Assembly: GCF_012395185.1 (NCBI RefSeq)
Contig: NZ_JAAZTU010000016.1
Coordinates: 32,003-96,002, forward strand
Source of the DNA: Vibrio aestuarianus
GTDB lineage: Bacteria > Pseudomonadota > Gammaproteobacteria > Enterobacterales > Vibrionaceae
Direction of reading: 5' to 3'
Length of the DNA stretch: 64,000 nucleotides
A program made the position numbers and the translations under genes. A model generated the notes under the pieces. The model saw only the letters and a list, made by a program, of their open reading frames with translations. It was not told where the DNA came from and did no database searches. Below, piece by piece: positions 1 through 10,548 of this stretch. Positions within the stretch are counted from its first letter, which is position 1. Each line of letters begins with the position of its first letter.

Positions 1-37
1 GATAGTTAGTAATACGGATCCTTCCTTTTTCACCCAT
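1..37 (-). CDS. 5' end of an unidentified gene, partial
   Basis: An ATG on the minus strand at 35-37 opens a frame that stays open to the window edge (12 codons, starting MGEKGRIRIT). It is preceded eight bases upstream by an AGGAG Shine-Dalgarno sequence, which is the main reason for calling it. Too little is visible to recognise a family, and chance remains possible. Confidence 0.35.
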   Translation of the reverse strand, partial: MGEKGRIRITNY

Positions 38-418
38 AACAGGAGCTCCTACAAGCAACTTAATTAAAGCCAGAAATAATAATTATGTTAAGTGGAGCAT
101 TCTCATATTAAGCGTGTATGACTTCAACCGGTCCTAGTGCTTCAAAAATAAGACACTATGCATATTATTTGGTTTTTCGTTCTGTAAAAGGTGAGGTGAT
201 GATTTAAATAACAAAAAACTAGTACTTAAGTTTATTTTTTATTGATTTTGTTATTATTAATAATGATGGAGGAGGATTACTTTATACCTAGTTTGAAGTT
301 TATGTAATATTAGTGCTTTCTAATTTCGCATTGCTTAATAAAGCGTAATTTTTAATCAATTTGAAGTTTTATAAAGAAAAGGAGTACGTTATTTGCTGAA
401 TGTAATTACTTTCAAAGA
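38..418. other. AT-rich intergenic stretch with no recognised gene
   Basis: No open frame here has both useful length and a ribosome binding site. The stretch is very AT-rich and would contain the promoter of the minus-strand gene that starts at 37. I see no tRNA, riboswitch or convincing operator. Confidence 0.5.
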
Positions 419-443
419 AGGAAAAGGCTTTAAACCTTTTCCT
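419..443 (-). terminator. Hairpin downstream of the yitT-like gene
   Basis: A perfect 9-bp stem (419-427 with 435-443) and a 7-base loop lie eight bases beyond the stop of the minus-strand membrane-protein gene. The T tract after it is short, so termination may be weak. Confidence 0.55.
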
Positions 444-450
444 AGATCAA

Positions 451-1050
451 TTACCCGTAAGTAACGCTATAACGTGTTGGTTTATGATTCATCGCTAATA
501 CTAGGTTCAGTGCAACCGCTCCCAATACAGAGATAGCAATAGTAGTCGGTGAGACGAAAAAGAAAGAGGCAAACAAGATAGCGCAGTCAATAGTCAACTG
601 GCTCTTACCAACTGAGATACCGAATTTATCTTGGATAAATAAGCAAAGAACATTGAAGCCGCCAAGGCTCGAACGGTGGCGAAATAAAATAAGCATGCCT
701 AATCCCATTAATAGTCCGCCCGCTATTGCGCAATAGATGTCATTGACACTATCAAGAGAAATGACCAGATACAGATGGTCGGCAAAAATAGAAACTAACG
801 CACCGGAAACCGCGCTATTTATTGCAAAGCGTTTGCCAAAGCGTTGCCATGCGAGAAGATAAAACGGACTGTTGGCGATGAAATACAAGATTCCAAAAGA
901 AGCTGGGACAAACTGGCTTAATAACAGTGCTAAGCCAGTAGTGCCGCCTGTCAGTAAATGAGCCGACTGCAAAAAGAAGATACCTTGTGCGACTAGAAAT
1001 GTACCCGTTAAAATGGCAATCCAATCTTCTTTGCGTGTGTGTTTTTCCAT
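451..1050 (-). CDS. YitT/DUF161 family integral membrane protein
   Basis: This is a hydrophobic protein of about 199 residues with five or six predicted membrane segments and glycine-rich turns, such as LLTGGTTGLALL near the N-terminus and GGLLMGLGM in the middle. These are typical of the YitT (DUF161) family, whose function is not established. The frame extends upstream to a TTG at 1125 and an ATG at 1086. I chose the ATG at 1050 because the protein then begins with the short charged segment MEKHTRKEDW directly before the first helix, but no strong ribosome binding site settles the choice. It is divergent from glyA and ends before a hairpin. The family call is fairly sure; the start and function are not. 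Confidence 0.8.
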   Translation of the reverse strand: MEKHTRKEDWIAILTGTFLVAQGIFFLQSAHLLTGGTTGLALLLSQFVPASFGILYFIANSPFYLLAWQRFGKRFAINSAVSGALVSIFADHLYLVISLDSVNDIYCAIAGGLLMGLGMLILFRHRSSLGGFNVLCLFIQDKFGISVGKSQLTIDCAILFASFFFVSPTTIAISVLGAVALNLVLAMNHKPTRYSVTYG

Positions 1051-1322
1051 CAAAAATAAATTTAAATAGTCCAAAGTGGCATGCATAGTAAAGAAAAGTC
1101 GATCTTTTCGGTAGCTAGAGAGCAAAAATTGAGGTAAACCTATGTAATTGCCGTTTTACAGGGTGTAAAGCCAAAAGTTGACGTTTACTGGTTATCATGA
1201 AAAATCGAGCACGTAACATGAGAAACCTCGTTAGTCATTATGAGAAAACTGCATAATAATTTCTGCAATTTGTTCTTTATGACCCAGATCAAATTATGTA
1301 GAATGTGCGCCATATTACGGTG

Positions 1323-1338
1323 ACGAAAACGTTTGCTT
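1323..1338. promoter_or_regulatory. Candidate PurR operator upstream of glyA
   Basis: The 16-mer ACGAAAACGTTTGCTT agrees with the PurR palindrome ACGCAAACGTTTGCGT at 14 positions. It lies about 60 bases before the glyA start. In E. coli glyA is a known PurR target, so the match is plausible. It is untested here. Confidence 0.6.
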
Positions 1339-1395
1339 TTGGTCGTTGTGTGGTTTTTTTGAAACATTCAGTCAAATCTGAGTCAGGAGATACAG

Positions 1396-2646
1396 ATGCT
1401 TAAGCGTGATATGAACATCGCAGATTACGATGCGGACTTGTTCGCAGCTATTCAAGAAGAAACTCTTCGTCAGGAAGAACACATCGAACTTATCGCTTCA
1501 GAAAACTACACAAGCCCACGTGTAATGGAAGCTCAAGGTTCTCAGCTAACCAATAAATATGCAGAAGGTTATCCTGGCAAGCGTTACTACGGTGGTTGCG
1601 AGTTCGTTGATAAAGTGGAAACGTTAGCGATCGAACGTGCATGTGAATTGTTCGGCGCTGAATACGCAAACGTACAGCCTCACTCTGGTTCTCAAGCGAA
1701 TAACGCGGTTTATATGGCACTGCTTAATGCTGGTGATACTGTTTTGGGTATGAGCTTGGCTCACGGTGGTCACTTAACTCACGGTTCTCCGGTAAACTTC
1801 TCTGGTAAGCTTTACAACATTATTCCTTACGGTATCGATGAGAATGGCCAGATCGATTATGAAGAAATGGAAGCATTAGCGGTTGAGCATAAGCCAAAAA
1901 TGATCATCGGTGGTTTTTCTGCTTACTCACAAATTTGTGATTGGAAACGCATGCGCGAAATCGCGGATAAAGTCGATGCTTACCTTTTTGTTGATATGGC
2001 GCACGTTGCAGGCCTAATTGCGGCGGGTGTTTATCCTAACCCAGTACCACACGCACATGTCGTAACGACAACCACTCATAAAACGCTTGCGGGTCCTCGC
2101 GGTGGTTTAATTCTTTCAAATGCGGGTGAAGATCTGTACAAGAAATTAAATTCAGCAGTATTTCCAGGTGGTCAAGGTGGCCCATTGATGCACGTTATCG
2201 CTGGTAAAGCGGTTGCATTCAAAGAAGCGTTGGAACCTGAATTTAAAGAGTACCAAACACGTGTTGTGGCTAACGCAAAAGCGATGGTAGCGGAGTTTCT
2301 TGCTCGTGGTTACAACATTGTATCAGGTTCAACGGAAAACCATCTTTTCCTTGTTGATTTGATTGATAAAGATATCACAGGTAAAGATGCAGATGCTGCG
2401 TTAGGTGCTGCCAACATTACAGTCAACAAAAACTCAGTGCCAAATGATCCTCGTAGCCCATTCGTAACATCGGGTATCCGTGTTGGTTCTCCTTCAATTA
2501 CTCGTCGTGGTTTCACCGAAGCGGATGCAAAAGCGTTAGCTGGTTGGATGTGTGACATCCTTGATAACATGGGCGATGAGTCTGTTATTGAAGCGACTAA
2601 AGCGAAAGTACTTGAGATTTGTAAGCGTCTGCCTGTTTACGCGTAA
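1396..2646 (+). CDS. glyA: Serine hydroxymethyltransferase
   Basis: GlyA is the cytosolic PLP enzyme that interconverts serine and glycine while charging tetrahydrofolate with one-carbon units. The 416-residue product matches the E. coli protein in length and has the family landmarks [13 protein letters not shown] near residue 30, the [10 protein letters not shown] segment, and the PLP-lysine motif [14 protein letters not shown] near residue 230. The start follows a TCAGGAG ribosome binding site. The gene stands alone between a candidate PurR box and a strong terminator, which suggests regulation with purine and one-carbon metabolism. Nothing is unusual in the coding sequence. Confidence 0.98.
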   Translation: MLKRDMNIADYDADLFAAIQEETLRQEEHIELIASENYTSPRVMEAQGSQLTNKYAEGYPGKRYYGGCEFVDKVETLAIERACELFGAEYANVQPHSGSQANNAVYMALLNAGDTVLGMSLAHGGHLTHGSPVNFSGKLYNIIPYGIDENGQIDYEEMEALAVEHKPKMIIGGFSAYSQICDWKRMREIADKVDAYLFVDMAHVAGLIAAGVYPNPVPHAHVVTTTTHKTLAGPRGGLILSNAGEDLYKKLNSAVFPGGQGGPLMHVIAGKAVAFKEALEPEFKEYQTRVVANAKAMVAEFLARGYNIVSGSTENHLFLVDLIDKDITGKDADAALGAANITVNKNSVPNDPRSPFVTSGIRVGSPSITRRGFTEADAKALAGWMCDILDNMGDESVIEATKAKVLEICKRLPVYA

Positions 2647-2666
2647 ATTTGTTTAGTACTAAAAGC

Positions 2667-2693
2667 AAAAGCTCCCAAATGATGGGAGCTTTT
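2667..2693 (+). terminator. Rho-independent terminator of glyA
   Basis: A perfect 10-bp stem, AAAAGCTCCC paired with GGGAGCTTTT, has a 7-base loop and starts 20 bases after the glyA stop. Confidence 0.9.
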
Positions 2694-2757
2694 TAGTTAA
2701 GGGATAAAAAGATCAACTGGCGTCGAGATCCCTTATCGTGATTATTCTTTTATATCG

Positions 2758-3084
2758 CTACTTAGCAATGCTCAATAGTGTTCCTGACTTACATTGAAAT
2801 GAGTAATACTTAGTGCTTTCATTGAATTTGCCAAGACCTTCACCATCACAATATTCAATGTTGATATTACGCATGGTATCCAGTGTTTTTTCACTATTAA
2901 GCGCAAATTTAGAACCATCGGCACAAACGATACGTACGCGACCATCATCACTCACCGAATAGATACTAACTTCAGTATTACAAAGCTCAAAAGATGCTTC
3001 ACGATAGTTATCCTGTTGTGTATTGGATGCACAACCGGCAGTTAATGCGGCAGCAATAAGCGCCAATGTACTGATCGTTTTCAT
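2758..3084 (-). CDS. Small predicted lipoprotein of unknown function
   Basis: This is a 108-residue protein starting at an ATG with a good AAGGAT ribosome binding site; the longer frame to 3156 has no support. A signal peptide ends in the lipobox LTAGC, with the lipidated cysteine at residue 18. The mature part has four further cysteines, which could form disulfides in the periplasm. I do not recognise a domain. It stands alone between glyA and lipA. The lipoprotein call is well supported; the function is unknown. Confidence 0.8.
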   Translation of the reverse strand: MKTISTLALIAAALTAGCASNTQQDNYREASFELCNTEVSIYSVSDDGRVRIVCADGSKFALNSEKTLDTMRNINIEYCDGEGLGKFNESTKYYSFQCKSGTLLSIAK

Positions 3085-3184
3085 TTGGATTATCCTTAGC
3101 TTTGTTATTGTACTTATATAATCCATAAGCCTATAGAACCTCAGCTCAATATTCAAGTTTCTGATATTTTCGTTAAGACAAACA

Positions 3185-3210
3185 AAAGCCGATATATAGG
3201 TATCGGCTTT
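3185..3210 (-). terminator. Rho-independent terminator of lipA
   Basis: A 10-bp perfect stem (3185-3194 with 3201-3210) has a 6-base loop and is followed on the minus strand by a T-rich run. It lies 35 bases beyond the lipA stop. Confidence 0.85.
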
Positions 3211-3244
3211 ATCGGCTATCGATTTTACTTATCAAACAGAAGAT

Positions 3245-4213
3245 TTATTTTACTTCCAGTCCTTTCGCTTGCAAGTCGGCGTGATAAGACGAGCGAACGA
3301 ATGGGCCGCAAGCTGCATGAGTAAATCCAAGCTCTAATGCAATTTCTTTGAGTTCATCAAATTCTGATGGTGGAACATAACGTTCCACAGGTAAATGATG
3401 TCGACTTGGCGCTAAATATTGGCCAAGTGTAAGCATGGTGACTCCATGCGCTCGCAAGTCTTTGAGTACTTCTACGATCTCTTCTTTAGTTTCGCCCAGC
3501 CCCATCATCAGTCCTGATTTCGTTGGAATGCTAGGGTGCTGCTCTTTGAATTTCTTTAGGAGTTCCAGTGACCATTTATAGTTTGCACCCGGACGAGCCT
3601 TACGATAAAGGCGAGGAGCTGTTTCTAAATTGTGGTTAAAAACATCGGGTGGGTTGTCTTTTAGTAAATCTAAAGCAACGTCCATGCGCCCACGAAAATC
3701 AGGGACGAGCGTCTCGATACGAATCTCGGGGTTTAATGCTCGGATTTCGCGATTACAGTCAGCGAAGTGTTGAGCACCTCCATCACGTAGATCATCGCGG
3801 TCAACGGAAGTAATCACGACATACTTCAATTTCATGTCTTTAATGGTTTGCGCCAATTTTGCAGGCTCATCATTTTCAGGTGCATTTGGGCGACCATGGG
3901 CAACATCACAAAATGGGCAACGACGGGTACAAATTGCCCCTAAAATCATGAAGGTTGCCGTACCGTGGTTGAAGCATTCGGCAAGATTCGGACAAGAAGC
4001 CTCTTCACACACTGAGTGAAGGTTATTTTTGCGCATCGCTGACTTTATGTCTTGAATGCGTTGGCTATCCGAAGGCAGTTTTATTTTCATCCATTCCGGT
4101 TTGCGCAGTACTTCTTTTTGTTCGACAGCTGGCATGTTTTTAACAGGAATTAGTGCCATTTTATCAGCGTCACGGTATTTAACGCCTTTTTCCATTTGGA
4201 TTGGTTTGCTCAT
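3245..4213 (-). CDS. lipA: Lipoyl synthase
   Basis: LipA is a radical SAM enzyme that inserts two sulfurs into protein-bound octanoyl groups to make lipoyl cofactor on 2-oxoacid dehydrogenases and GcvH. At 322 residues it matches E. coli LipA. It has both expected iron-sulfur sites: the auxiliary cluster cysteines C69, C74 and C80 ([12 protein letters not shown]) and the radical SAM triad C95, C99 and C102 (CTRRCPFC). The C-terminal RSSYHA motif supplies the serine ligand of the auxiliary cluster. It lies five bases downstream of lipB, so octanoyl transfer and sulfur insertion are encoded in order. Confidence 0.98.
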   Translation of the reverse strand: MSKPIQMEKGVKYRDADKMALIPVKNMPAVEQKEVLRKPEWMKIKLPSDSQRIQDIKSAMRKNNLHSVCEEASCPNLAECFNHGTATFMILGAICTRRCPFCDVAHGRPNAPENDEPAKLAQTIKDMKLKYVVITSVDRDDLRDGGAQHFADCNREIRALNPEIRIETLVPDFRGRMDVALDLLKDNPPDVFNHNLETAPRLYRKARPGANYKWSLELLKKFKEQHPSIPTKSGLMMGLGETKEEIVEVLKDLRAHGVTMLTLGQYLAPSRHHLPVERYVPPSEFDELKEIALELGFTHAACGPFVRSSYHADLQAKGLEVK

Positions 4214-4218
4214 GCTTT

Positions 4219-4872
4219 TTACCTATGAAGAGGTGCTTCTGTGCTGATTTCTACTTGCTCGTAACCAAGTAACGTAACGAGTTCTTTTATTATTTGTTTC
4301 TCTATCACTTCTAGATCGGAAGGTCCACCAAGCTCACTGACTTGTATCATTTCCATCCCTTGATAACCACAAGGATTAATGCGTAGAAATGGAGATAAGT
4401 CCATGTTGACATTCAGGGCCAAACCGTGAAATGAACAACCTTTACGTATCCTCAAGCCAAGGGAGCATATTTTTTTTCCATCGACGTAAACACCAGGGGC
4501 ATCCGGCCGAGCGGCTGAGTTAATATTGTATGTTTGGAGTGTATTGATGACGATATTTTCAATGTTGGTGACGAGATCGCGCACACCTAACTTTTTTCTA
4601 CGTAAATCGATAAGAAAATAAGCGACTAACTGACCAGGGCCATGGTAAGTCACTTGCCCCCCTCGGTCGCTTTGCACGACAGGTATGTCGCCCGTATTCA
4701 GTAGATGTTCAGCTTTACCTGCTTGCCCTTGAGTAAATACGGGGCAATGCTCGACAAGCCAGAGTTGATCTGGCGTGGTTTCATCCCTTGTGTCGGTAAA
4801 CTCGTGCATCGCTTGCCATACTGGCTGATAATCTTGGCGACCGAGTCGTTTTACAACAAGCTGGTTAAACAT
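4219..4872 (-). CDS. lipB: Octanoyl-ACP:protein octanoyltransferase
   Basis: LipB moves octanoate from acyl carrier protein to the lipoyl domains that LipA then sulfurates. The product is about 217 residues. The family landmarks are [17 protein letters not shown], the acyl-binding lysine in the [12 protein letters not shown] segment, and the nucleophilic cysteine in [11 protein letters not shown]. The frame extends upstream to a GTG at 4881; I prefer the ATG at 4872 because it begins [11 protein letters not shown] as in relatives. The pair lipB-lipA is probably co-transcribed, with ybeD separated by its own terminator. Confidence 0.97.
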   Translation of the reverse strand: MFNQLVVKRLGRQDYQPVWQAMHEFTDTRDETTPDQLWLVEHCPVFTQGQAGKAEHLLNTGDIPVVQSDRGGQVTYHGPGQLVAYFLIDLRRKKLGVRDLVTNIENIVINTLQTYNINSAARPDAPGVYVDGKKICSLGLRIRKGCSFHGLALNVNMDLSPFLRINPCGYQGMEMIQVSELGGPSDLEVIEKQIIKELVTLLGYEQVEISTEAPLHR

Positions 4873-5007
4873 CAACAACACTCATCATCACTATATAAAT
4901 AAAGTTTTTGGATTATAAACTTCTTCCGGCCAATGGACTACCGATTGGGCTGATAAATTTATCCATGTTGCTGATGTGGCTCATTTAGCTCTATGATTTA
5001 TATGAAA

Positions 5008-5027
5008 AAAGCAGCCTTGGCTGCTTT
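5008..5027 (-). terminator. Rho-independent terminator of ybeD
   Basis: AAAGCAGCC pairs with GGCTGCTTT and is followed on the minus strand by further Ts. It lies about 55 bases past the ybeD stop and before lipB. Confidence 0.85.
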
Positions 5028-5083
5028 CAAAAAAATTTGAAAAAATCAAAAATATGAGAGGTTAATCCATTCTCATCAACAAA

Positions 5084-5362
5084 TTATAGCACCATTCGTA
5101 CGATATCTATTTCACCGAGTTCTTTGTATAGCACTTCAACTTGTTCAATTGAAGTGGCGGTGATATTGATCGAAACTGAATGATAATTGCCTTTCGCACT
5201 TGGTTTTATCACTGGGCTATAATCACCAGGAGCGTGGCGTTGAATGACTTCTAAAACCAATTCAGGAAGCTCTGGTTTAGCATGACCCATTACCTTGTAA
5301 GTAAAAGAGCAAGGGAACTCAAGTAGGTCTTTTAATTTCGCATCAGAATTTATGGTCAGCAT
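5084..5362 (-). CDS. ybeD: YbeD family (DUF493) small protein
   Basis: This 92-residue cytosolic protein has the DUF493/YbeD pattern [13 protein letters not shown] and the C-terminal [25 protein letters not shown] segment. The E. coli homologue has an ACT-like fold and sits between dacA and lipB, as here. No biochemical role is firmly established. It is bounded by a dacA terminator upstream and its own terminator downstream, so it is probably transcribed from its own promoter. Confidence 0.93.
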   Translation of the reverse strand: MLTINSDAKLKDLLEFPCSFTYKVMGHAKPELPELVLEVIQRHAPGDYSPVIKPSAKGNYHSVSINITATSIEQVEVLYKELGEIDIVRMVL

Positions 5363-5435
5363 AGTAGAGACTCCAGTTAGTCAATCGATTGGTGGCGAAT
5401 AGTACTGTCAATCGATATTAATCTCAATAATAACA

Positions 5436-5458
5436 AAAGCCGCCATTATGGCGGCTTT
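5436..5458 (-). terminator. Rho-independent terminator of dacA
   Basis: AAAGCCGCC pairs with GGCGGCTTT across a 5-base loop, followed on the minus strand by TGTTATTAT. It lies about 20 bases past the dacA stop. Confidence 0.88.
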
Positions 5459-5478
5459 CTCGTTGTTCATTATGAATC

Positions 5479-6657
5479 TTAGAATAAGCCTTTGAAAAGC
5501 AATACGATGTAATCCCATAGGCGGCTAAAAATACCACCTTCTTTTACATCTTCCAATGCCATCAATGGGTATTGGGCAACGTCTTCACCATCAAGTTGAT
5601 AGTATAGCTTACCGACAACATCGCCTTTATTTATTGGGGCTTTTAGTTCTTTTTCAAGAACAAAACTGGCGGTTAAATCTTTCGCTTGACCACGAGGTAG
5701 GGTCACATAGGTATCTTCGTCTACACCTAGTGCTACCGCGTCCTTGTCACCCATCCAGATTTTTTCTTCAACGAAGGTTTCGCCAGCTTTGTGAGGCGCA
5801 ACGGTTTCGAAGAAACGGAATCCATAGCTCAGTAATTTTTTGCTTTCCGATTTACGTGCATTGGCATCTTTAGTGCCCATGACGACTGCCACTAAACGCA
5901 TTTTACCTTCAGTCGCTGAACTTACGAGACTGTATCCAGCATTCGTTGTGTGTCCGGTTTTTATACCATCGACATTCATGCTTTTATCCCAAAGTAAGCC
6001 GTTACGGTTGTATTGGGTAATGCCGTTATAGGTATATTTTTGCTCGGAATAAATACGGTATTCATCAGGCACATCACGAATCAGTGCTTGGCCTAATAAT
6101 GCCATGTCGTATGGCGTAGAATACAGATTTGGGTTATCTAATCCGTGTACATTGGCAAAGTGAGTATCGTTCATTCCCAGTGAACTGGCCCAAGCATTCA
6201 TTAGATCGACGAATGCATCTTCAGAGCCTGCGATGTGCTCAGCCATTGCAACACAAGCGTCGTTGCCTGATTGGATGATGATGCCGCGATTGAGATCTTC
6301 TACTTTGACCGTTGTGCCGACCTCAATAAACATTTTTGATGAGTCTGGGAAGTTTTTTGCCCATGCATTGCGGCTGATAACTACATCATCTTCAGGAGAA
6401 ATGTTGCCACGACTGAGTTCTTGACCTATCACATAGCTGGTCATCATTTTGGTTAAGCTTGCTGGAGATAATTTAGTATTCATCTCTTTTTCAGCTAGAA
6501 CTTTTCCTGAATGATAATCCATTAAAACGTAGCCCTTTGCTGCAATCTGTGGTGCATCAGGCACCACGATAGGACCTGCGAACACGGAGCTTGTGAAGGT
6601 AGCGGAAAGCGCAATTGAAGACGCTAGAATCGGTTTTAAAAACGTTATTTTTTTCAT
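5479..6657 (-). CDS. dacA: D-alanyl-D-alanine carboxypeptidase, PBP5 family
   Basis: This low-molecular-weight penicillin-binding protein trims the terminal D-alanine of peptidoglycan stem peptides. A cleavable signal peptide ends at about residue 27. The three penicillin-binding motifs are present: S67-L-T-K70, S130-G-N132 and K233-T-G235. The C-terminus ends in an amphipathic aromatic helix (FSRLWDYIVLLFKGLF), the membrane anchor of PBP5 and PBP6. At 392 residues the length is normal. It follows rlpA with a gap of about 90 bases, so it may share the upstream elongation-complex transcript or have its own promoter. Confidence 0.97.
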   Translation of the reverse strand: MKKITFLKPILASSIALSATFTSSVFAGPIVVPDAPQIAAKGYVLMDYHSGKVLAEKEMNTKLSPASLTKMMTSYVIGQELSRGNISPEDDVVISRNAWAKNFPDSSKMFIEVGTTVKVEDLNRGIIIQSGNDACVAMAEHIAGSEDAFVDLMNAWASSLGMNDTHFANVHGLDNPNLYSTPYDMALLGQALIRDVPDEYRIYSEQKYTYNGITQYNRNGLLWDKSMNVDGIKTGHTTNAGYSLVSSATEGKMRLVAVVMGTKDANARKSESKKLLSYGFRFFETVAPHKAGETFVEEKIWMGDKDAVALGVDEDTYVTLPRGQAKDLTASFVLEKELKAPINKGDVVGKLYYQLDGEDVAQYPLMALEDVKEGGIFSRLWDYIVLLFKGLF

Positions 6658-6749
6658 GATGAATGCAAATTTTCTTGTTAACTGTCCATATCTTAACAGA
6701 AACGACCTATCAAGCCAGAGCCGGAATCAATATCACGGTGTTTGAAGGG

Positions 6750-7532
6750 TCACTGAGTAACGGGTTGCTTTTTGATGAATGCTGTCTCGTAACCTAGCAA
6801 TTTAACTTTTTCAAGTGCTTGCTGCGTCAGAGAATAGTCATTAAATGGGCCTAAAAAAACACGGTGGCTATCATTTACGCTGTCGACAAAGCTTTCAACG
6901 GATAACTTTTGACTCAAATCTTGAGATAAAGTTCGAGTTCTATCTTCATATTTTGAAGAGGCAACCTGAATAATGTATTTAGGGTGACGATTTGTCGGTT
7001 TTGTGGTGTTTGGTTTTTCGACGGTAATGACTTTTATCTCTACATTTGCGGTACCCGTTTGTACTACTCCTAGTTTGTAGGCTGCGGCGTAACTTAAGTC
7101 GATGATTCGTCCTTCATGGAAAGGACCACGATCGTTGACACGAACAACGGTTGTTTTTTGGTTATCTAAATTGGTGACTTGAACATAACTGGGTAGTGGC
7201 AATGTTTTATGCGCAGCTGTCATCGAATACATATCGTAGATTTCACCATTAGAGGTCAGGTGACCATGGAACTTCTTGCCGTACCAAGATGCTTGCCCCT
7301 TTTCAGTGAAACCGTTGCTGTCTTTGATTATGGTGTAATTCACCCCGCGCAGTGTGTAGTTTTTATTGCCACCTAAACTGTACGGTTCGTATTGAGGCTG
7401 CGCATCTTCAATGTGATCGACAGAAATAGGGGCTTTAGGCGCCACATCATCTTTGATTGAATAGCGGTCAGAAGAACTACAACCTGCGAGAAAAACGCTG
7501 GCTGTAATAAAAATAAATAGCGTATTTCTCAT
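6750..7532 (-). CDS. rlpA: Septal-ring lipoprotein RlpA
   Basis: RlpA is a 260-residue lipoprotein with lipobox FLAGC (cysteine 18), a double-psi beta-barrel domain at about residues 75-170 (GQASWYGKKFHGHLTSNGE and VRVNDRGPFHEGRIIDLS) and a C-terminal SPOR domain at about 185-260 that binds denuded glycan strands. In some bacteria RlpA is a lytic transglycosylase acting on such strands. Its start lies two bases after the rodA stop, which supports translational linkage with the mrdA-rodA pair. The ribosome binding site is weak. Confidence 0.96.
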   Translation of the reverse strand: MRNTLFIFITASVFLAGCSSSDRYSIKDDVAPKAPISVDHIEDAQPQYEPYSLGGNKNYTLRGVNYTIIKDSNGFTEKGQASWYGKKFHGHLTSNGEIYDMYSMTAAHKTLPLPSYVQVTNLDNQKTTVVRVNDRGPFHEGRIIDLSYAAAYKLGVVQTGTANVEIKVITVEKPNTTKPTNRHPKYIIQVASSKYEDRTRTLSQDLSQKLSVESFVDSVNDSHRVFLGPFNDYSLTQQALEKVKLLGYETAFIKKQPVTQ

Positions 7533-7534
7533 GG

Positions 7535-8656
7535 TTAAGTCGCCTTTGAAAATGCGTTTCTATGCGTATGAATGGACATCAGAATCCCGAACCCTGCCAT
7601 CAGTGTTACCATGGATGTTCCACCATAGCTGATCAAAGCAAGAGGCACTCCCACAACAGGTAAAATACCACTTACCATGCCAATATTTACAAAGATATAA
7701 ACAAAAAAGCTCAATACAATACTGCCTGCCATCATGCGGCCAAATGCTGTTTGTGCATTGCTAGCAAGGTATAAGCCGCGTCCGATAATGAAAAGGTAAA
7801 TAGCTAACAAGCATAAGATACCAATCATGCCCCATTCTTCGGCGATCACGGCAAAGATAAAGTCAGTATGACGTTCGGGTAAAAACTCAAGTTGTGATTG
7901 CGTGCCATGTAGCCATCCTTTGCCTGACATCCCACCTGAGCCGATGGCAATTTTGCTCTGAATAATATGGTATCCCGCACCTAGCGGATCTGATTCTGGG
8001 TTAAACAGTGTGCGAACTCGGACCTTTTGGTATTCACGCATTAAAAAGAACCATAGCACCGGAATAAAAGCGCCCAATGCAACGGCGGCTGCAAAAATAA
8101 TTCGCCAACTTATCCCTGCAAGGAAAATAACGAATATTCCTGATGCGGCAATCAAAATCGATGTGCCGAGATCAGGTTGTTTGGCAATCAAAATTGTTGG
8201 AATGAAAACCATCAATAAAGCGATAAACAGTGTTTTGAAACTTGGTGGAAGGGCTCGTTTACCGGTATATCGAGCCACCATGAGTGGTACGGCAAGCTTA
8301 AGCAGTTCTGAAGGCTGGAAGCGAACAAAACCAAGGTTTAGCCAGCGCTGTGCACCTTTAGATGATTCACCAAAGAACAGTACGCCTAGCAGTAATAAGA
8401 CACCACAAAAGAACAGAAATGGGGCAAGCGCTTCATAAGTGCGGGGGGATACTTGTGCAAGGATAAGCATCACACCAAGAGCGAGCGCCATGCGCATTGC
8501 TTGTCTGTCCATCATGGCCAAACTTTGACCGCTGGCACTGTACATTACTACCAAACCAAAGCCCATCAGCAACAAAATGCCAAGCAGCAGTGGGAGATCG
8601 ATATGTAGGCGCTCAAATAGCGCTCGGTTTTGGCCAGTTGAAGGATCGAGTTCCAT
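7535..8656 (-). CDS. rodA: Rod-shape SEDS glycosyltransferase RodA
   Basis: RodA polymerises lipid II in the elongation complex. The 373-residue protein has about ten membrane segments and SEDS-family signatures, such as [12 protein letters not shown], the [31 protein letters not shown] loop (read in parts) and the C-terminal [14 protein letters not shown]. Its ATG overlaps the mrdA stop codon by one base (TAATG), so it is translationally coupled to its transpeptidase partner PBP2. Confidence 0.98.
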   Translation of the reverse strand: MELDPSTGQNRALFERLHIDLPLLLGILLLMGFGLVVMYSASGQSLAMMDRQAMRMALALGVMLILAQVSPRTYEALAPFLFFCGVLLLLGVLFFGESSKGAQRWLNLGFVRFQPSELLKLAVPLMVARYTGKRALPPSFKTLFIALLMVFIPTILIAKQPDLGTSILIAASGIFVIFLAGISWRIIFAAAVALGAFIPVLWFFLMREYQKVRVRTLFNPESDPLGAGYHIIQSKIAIGSGGMSGKGWLHGTQSQLEFLPERHTDFIFAVIAEEWGMIGILCLLAIYLFIIGRGLYLASNAQTAFGRMMAGSIVLSFFVYIFVNIGMVSGILPVVGVPLALISYGGTSMVTLMAGFGILMSIHTHRNAFSKAT

Positions 8657-10542
8657 TATTTTTCTGCCTTAGTTTCTTCGCCCAATAGCGCTTTATCAAA
8701 CACTTTACGCACAACGGGGGCTCCATTAGTAGAGCCTCCGCCTGCATTTTCTAGTACTATCGTCACCACGAGTTTTGGATCTTCTACAGGGGCAAAACCG
8801 GTAAACAGTGCGTGGTCACGTAAGTGTTCTGCAAGCTCATCTGCATTATATTCTTGATTCTCTGCTAGTCCGAAAACTTGTGCCGTACCTGATTTACCAG
8901 CACTGGTATATTTTGAGCCGTAAAAAGAGCGGCGCGCCGTGCCTTTTTTCCCATGGTTAACTAATTCCATTCCGTGAATGGCGATATCCCAATAACGTTT
9001 TGGCACTTCGTTAATTGGCGGGTACGTTTCGACATCAGACAGTTGTTGTTTACTGAATTCTTCACCATTTTTAATGGTCGAACGCAGTAGGTGAGGGGCG
9101 ATAACTTTACCATGATTGACTAATACTGAGGTTGCTTTGGCAATCTGCATTGGCGTTGCTGTCCAGTAGCCTTGTCCGATCCCAACCGGTATGGTATCGC
9201 CTTGGTACCACGGCGTACGGTGGCGAGCCATTTTCCACTCACGCGTTGGCATATTGGCTTTACTTTCTTCAAAAATATCAATGCCAGTGTAATCACCAAA
9301 GCCAAAGCGCATCATCCAAGCTGAAAGCCTGTCGATCCCCATGTCATAAGCGATTTGATAAAAGAACGTATCGACAGACTCTTCAAGTGCTTTGGTGATG
9401 TCTACTTTGCCATGCCCCCAACGCAGCCAATCGCGGAAGGGTTTGGTTTTAGAGTTAGGTATTGTCCAATAGCCTGGATCGTTGCGCACTGTTTTGGTCG
9501 TTATCACGCCCTCTTCTAAGGCTGACACGGCAATAAATGGTTTAACAGTAGAGGCGGGTGGATAAATGCCCAGTGTTGCGCGGTTAACCAATGGCCTGTT
9601 TTTATCGGTCAGAAGCGCGTTGTACGCTTTACCAGAGATACCATGAACGAAAGCGTTAGGGTCATAACTAGGGCTAGATACCATAGCGAGTACGCCGTTA
9701 TCTTTGGGATCGAGCACAACAGCGGAGCCGCGACGACCATCAAGCAGTTGATGCACGTAAAGTTGTAAGTCGATATCTAGGTTTAAAACAATGTCTTTAC
9801 CGGCAACGGGGGGAACGTATTTTAAGGTACGGATGATACGACCACGGCTGTTGACTTCCACTTCTTGGTAGCCAGCAATGCCATGTAAGGTTTCTTCGTA
9901 GAAACGCTCGATACCCAATTTACCAATATCACGAGTAGCCTGGTAGTTAGCCGCTTTTTCTTCACGTTCTAGGCGTTCTAAGTCTTTGTCGTTTATCCGT
10001 GATACATAGCCAATGACATGAGTCAGCACTGCACCGTAAGGATAATAACGCTTTAAGTTGGCGGTAACGGAAACTCCAGGAAATCGATGCTGATTAACGG
10101 AAAAAATGGCCACTTGTTCTTGAGTCAATTGAGTCAAAATAGGGATGGAATTAAAGCGTCGGGTTTGTCGTCGCTCTTTTTCAAAAGTCGCAATTTTCTC
10201 TGGTGATATTTCGAGAATATCTTGCAAGCGAGCAATGGTCTCAGCCATATTTTTCACTTGTTCTGGAGTGATTTCGAGGTTAAATACCGGGCGGTTTTCT
10301 GCTAAAAGAACGCCATTACGATCGTAGATCAACCCGCGATTGGGAGCGATGGGAACAACTTTAATTCGGTTGTCGTTGGAACGTGTTTTGTAATCTTGAT
10401 ATTGATTAATTTGGATGTGATATAAATTGGTGAGCAAAATGCCCACCAAAACTACAATACCAATGAAAGCTGCAATCGCTCGGTTTCGAAAAAGGCGAGC
10501 TTCAGCTTGGTAGTCACGAATTTGGCTACGATTACGCAACAT
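8656..10542 (-). CDS. mrdA: Penicillin-binding protein 2, elongation transpeptidase
   Basis: PBP2 crosslinks the glycan made by RodA in lateral wall growth. The 628-residue protein has a short cytoplasmic tail, one membrane helix at about 22-44, the pedestal domain, and a transpeptidase domain. The nucleophile lies in S331-T-V-K334, followed by the SVD motif ([14 protein letters not shown]) and KSGTAQVF near residue 555. Length and order with rodA match E. coli. The rlmH gene ends six bases upstream, so the whole rsfS-to-rlpA run probably forms one operon. Confidence 0.98.
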   Translation of the reverse strand: MLRNRSQIRDYQAEARLFRNRAIAAFIGIVVLVGILLTNLYHIQINQYQDYKTRSNDNRIKVVPIAPNRGLIYDRNGVLLAENRPVFNLEITPEQVKNMAETIARLQDILEISPEKIATFEKERRQTRRFNSIPILTQLTQEQVAIFSVNQHRFPGVSVTANLKRYYPYGAVLTHVIGYVSRINDKDLERLEREEKAANYQATRDIGKLGIERFYEETLHGIAGYQEVEVNSRGRIIRTLKYVPPVAGKDIVLNLDIDLQLYVHQLLDGRRGSAVVLDPKDNGVLAMVSSPSYDPNAFVHGISGKAYNALLTDKNRPLVNRATLGIYPPASTVKPFIAVSALEEGVITTKTVRNDPGYWTIPNSKTKPFRDWLRWGHGKVDITKALEESVDTFFYQIAYDMGIDRLSAWMMRFGFGDYTGIDIFEESKANMPTREWKMARHRTPWYQGDTIPVGIGQGYWTATPMQIAKATSVLVNHGKVIAPHLLRSTIKNGEEFSKQQLSDVETYPPINEVPKRYWDIAIHGMELVNHGKKGTARRSFYGSKYTSAGKSGTAQVFGLAENQEYNADELAEHLRDHALFTGFAPVEDPKLVVTIVLENAGGGSTNGAPVVRKVFDKALLGEETKAEK

Positions 10543-10548
10543 GTATAT

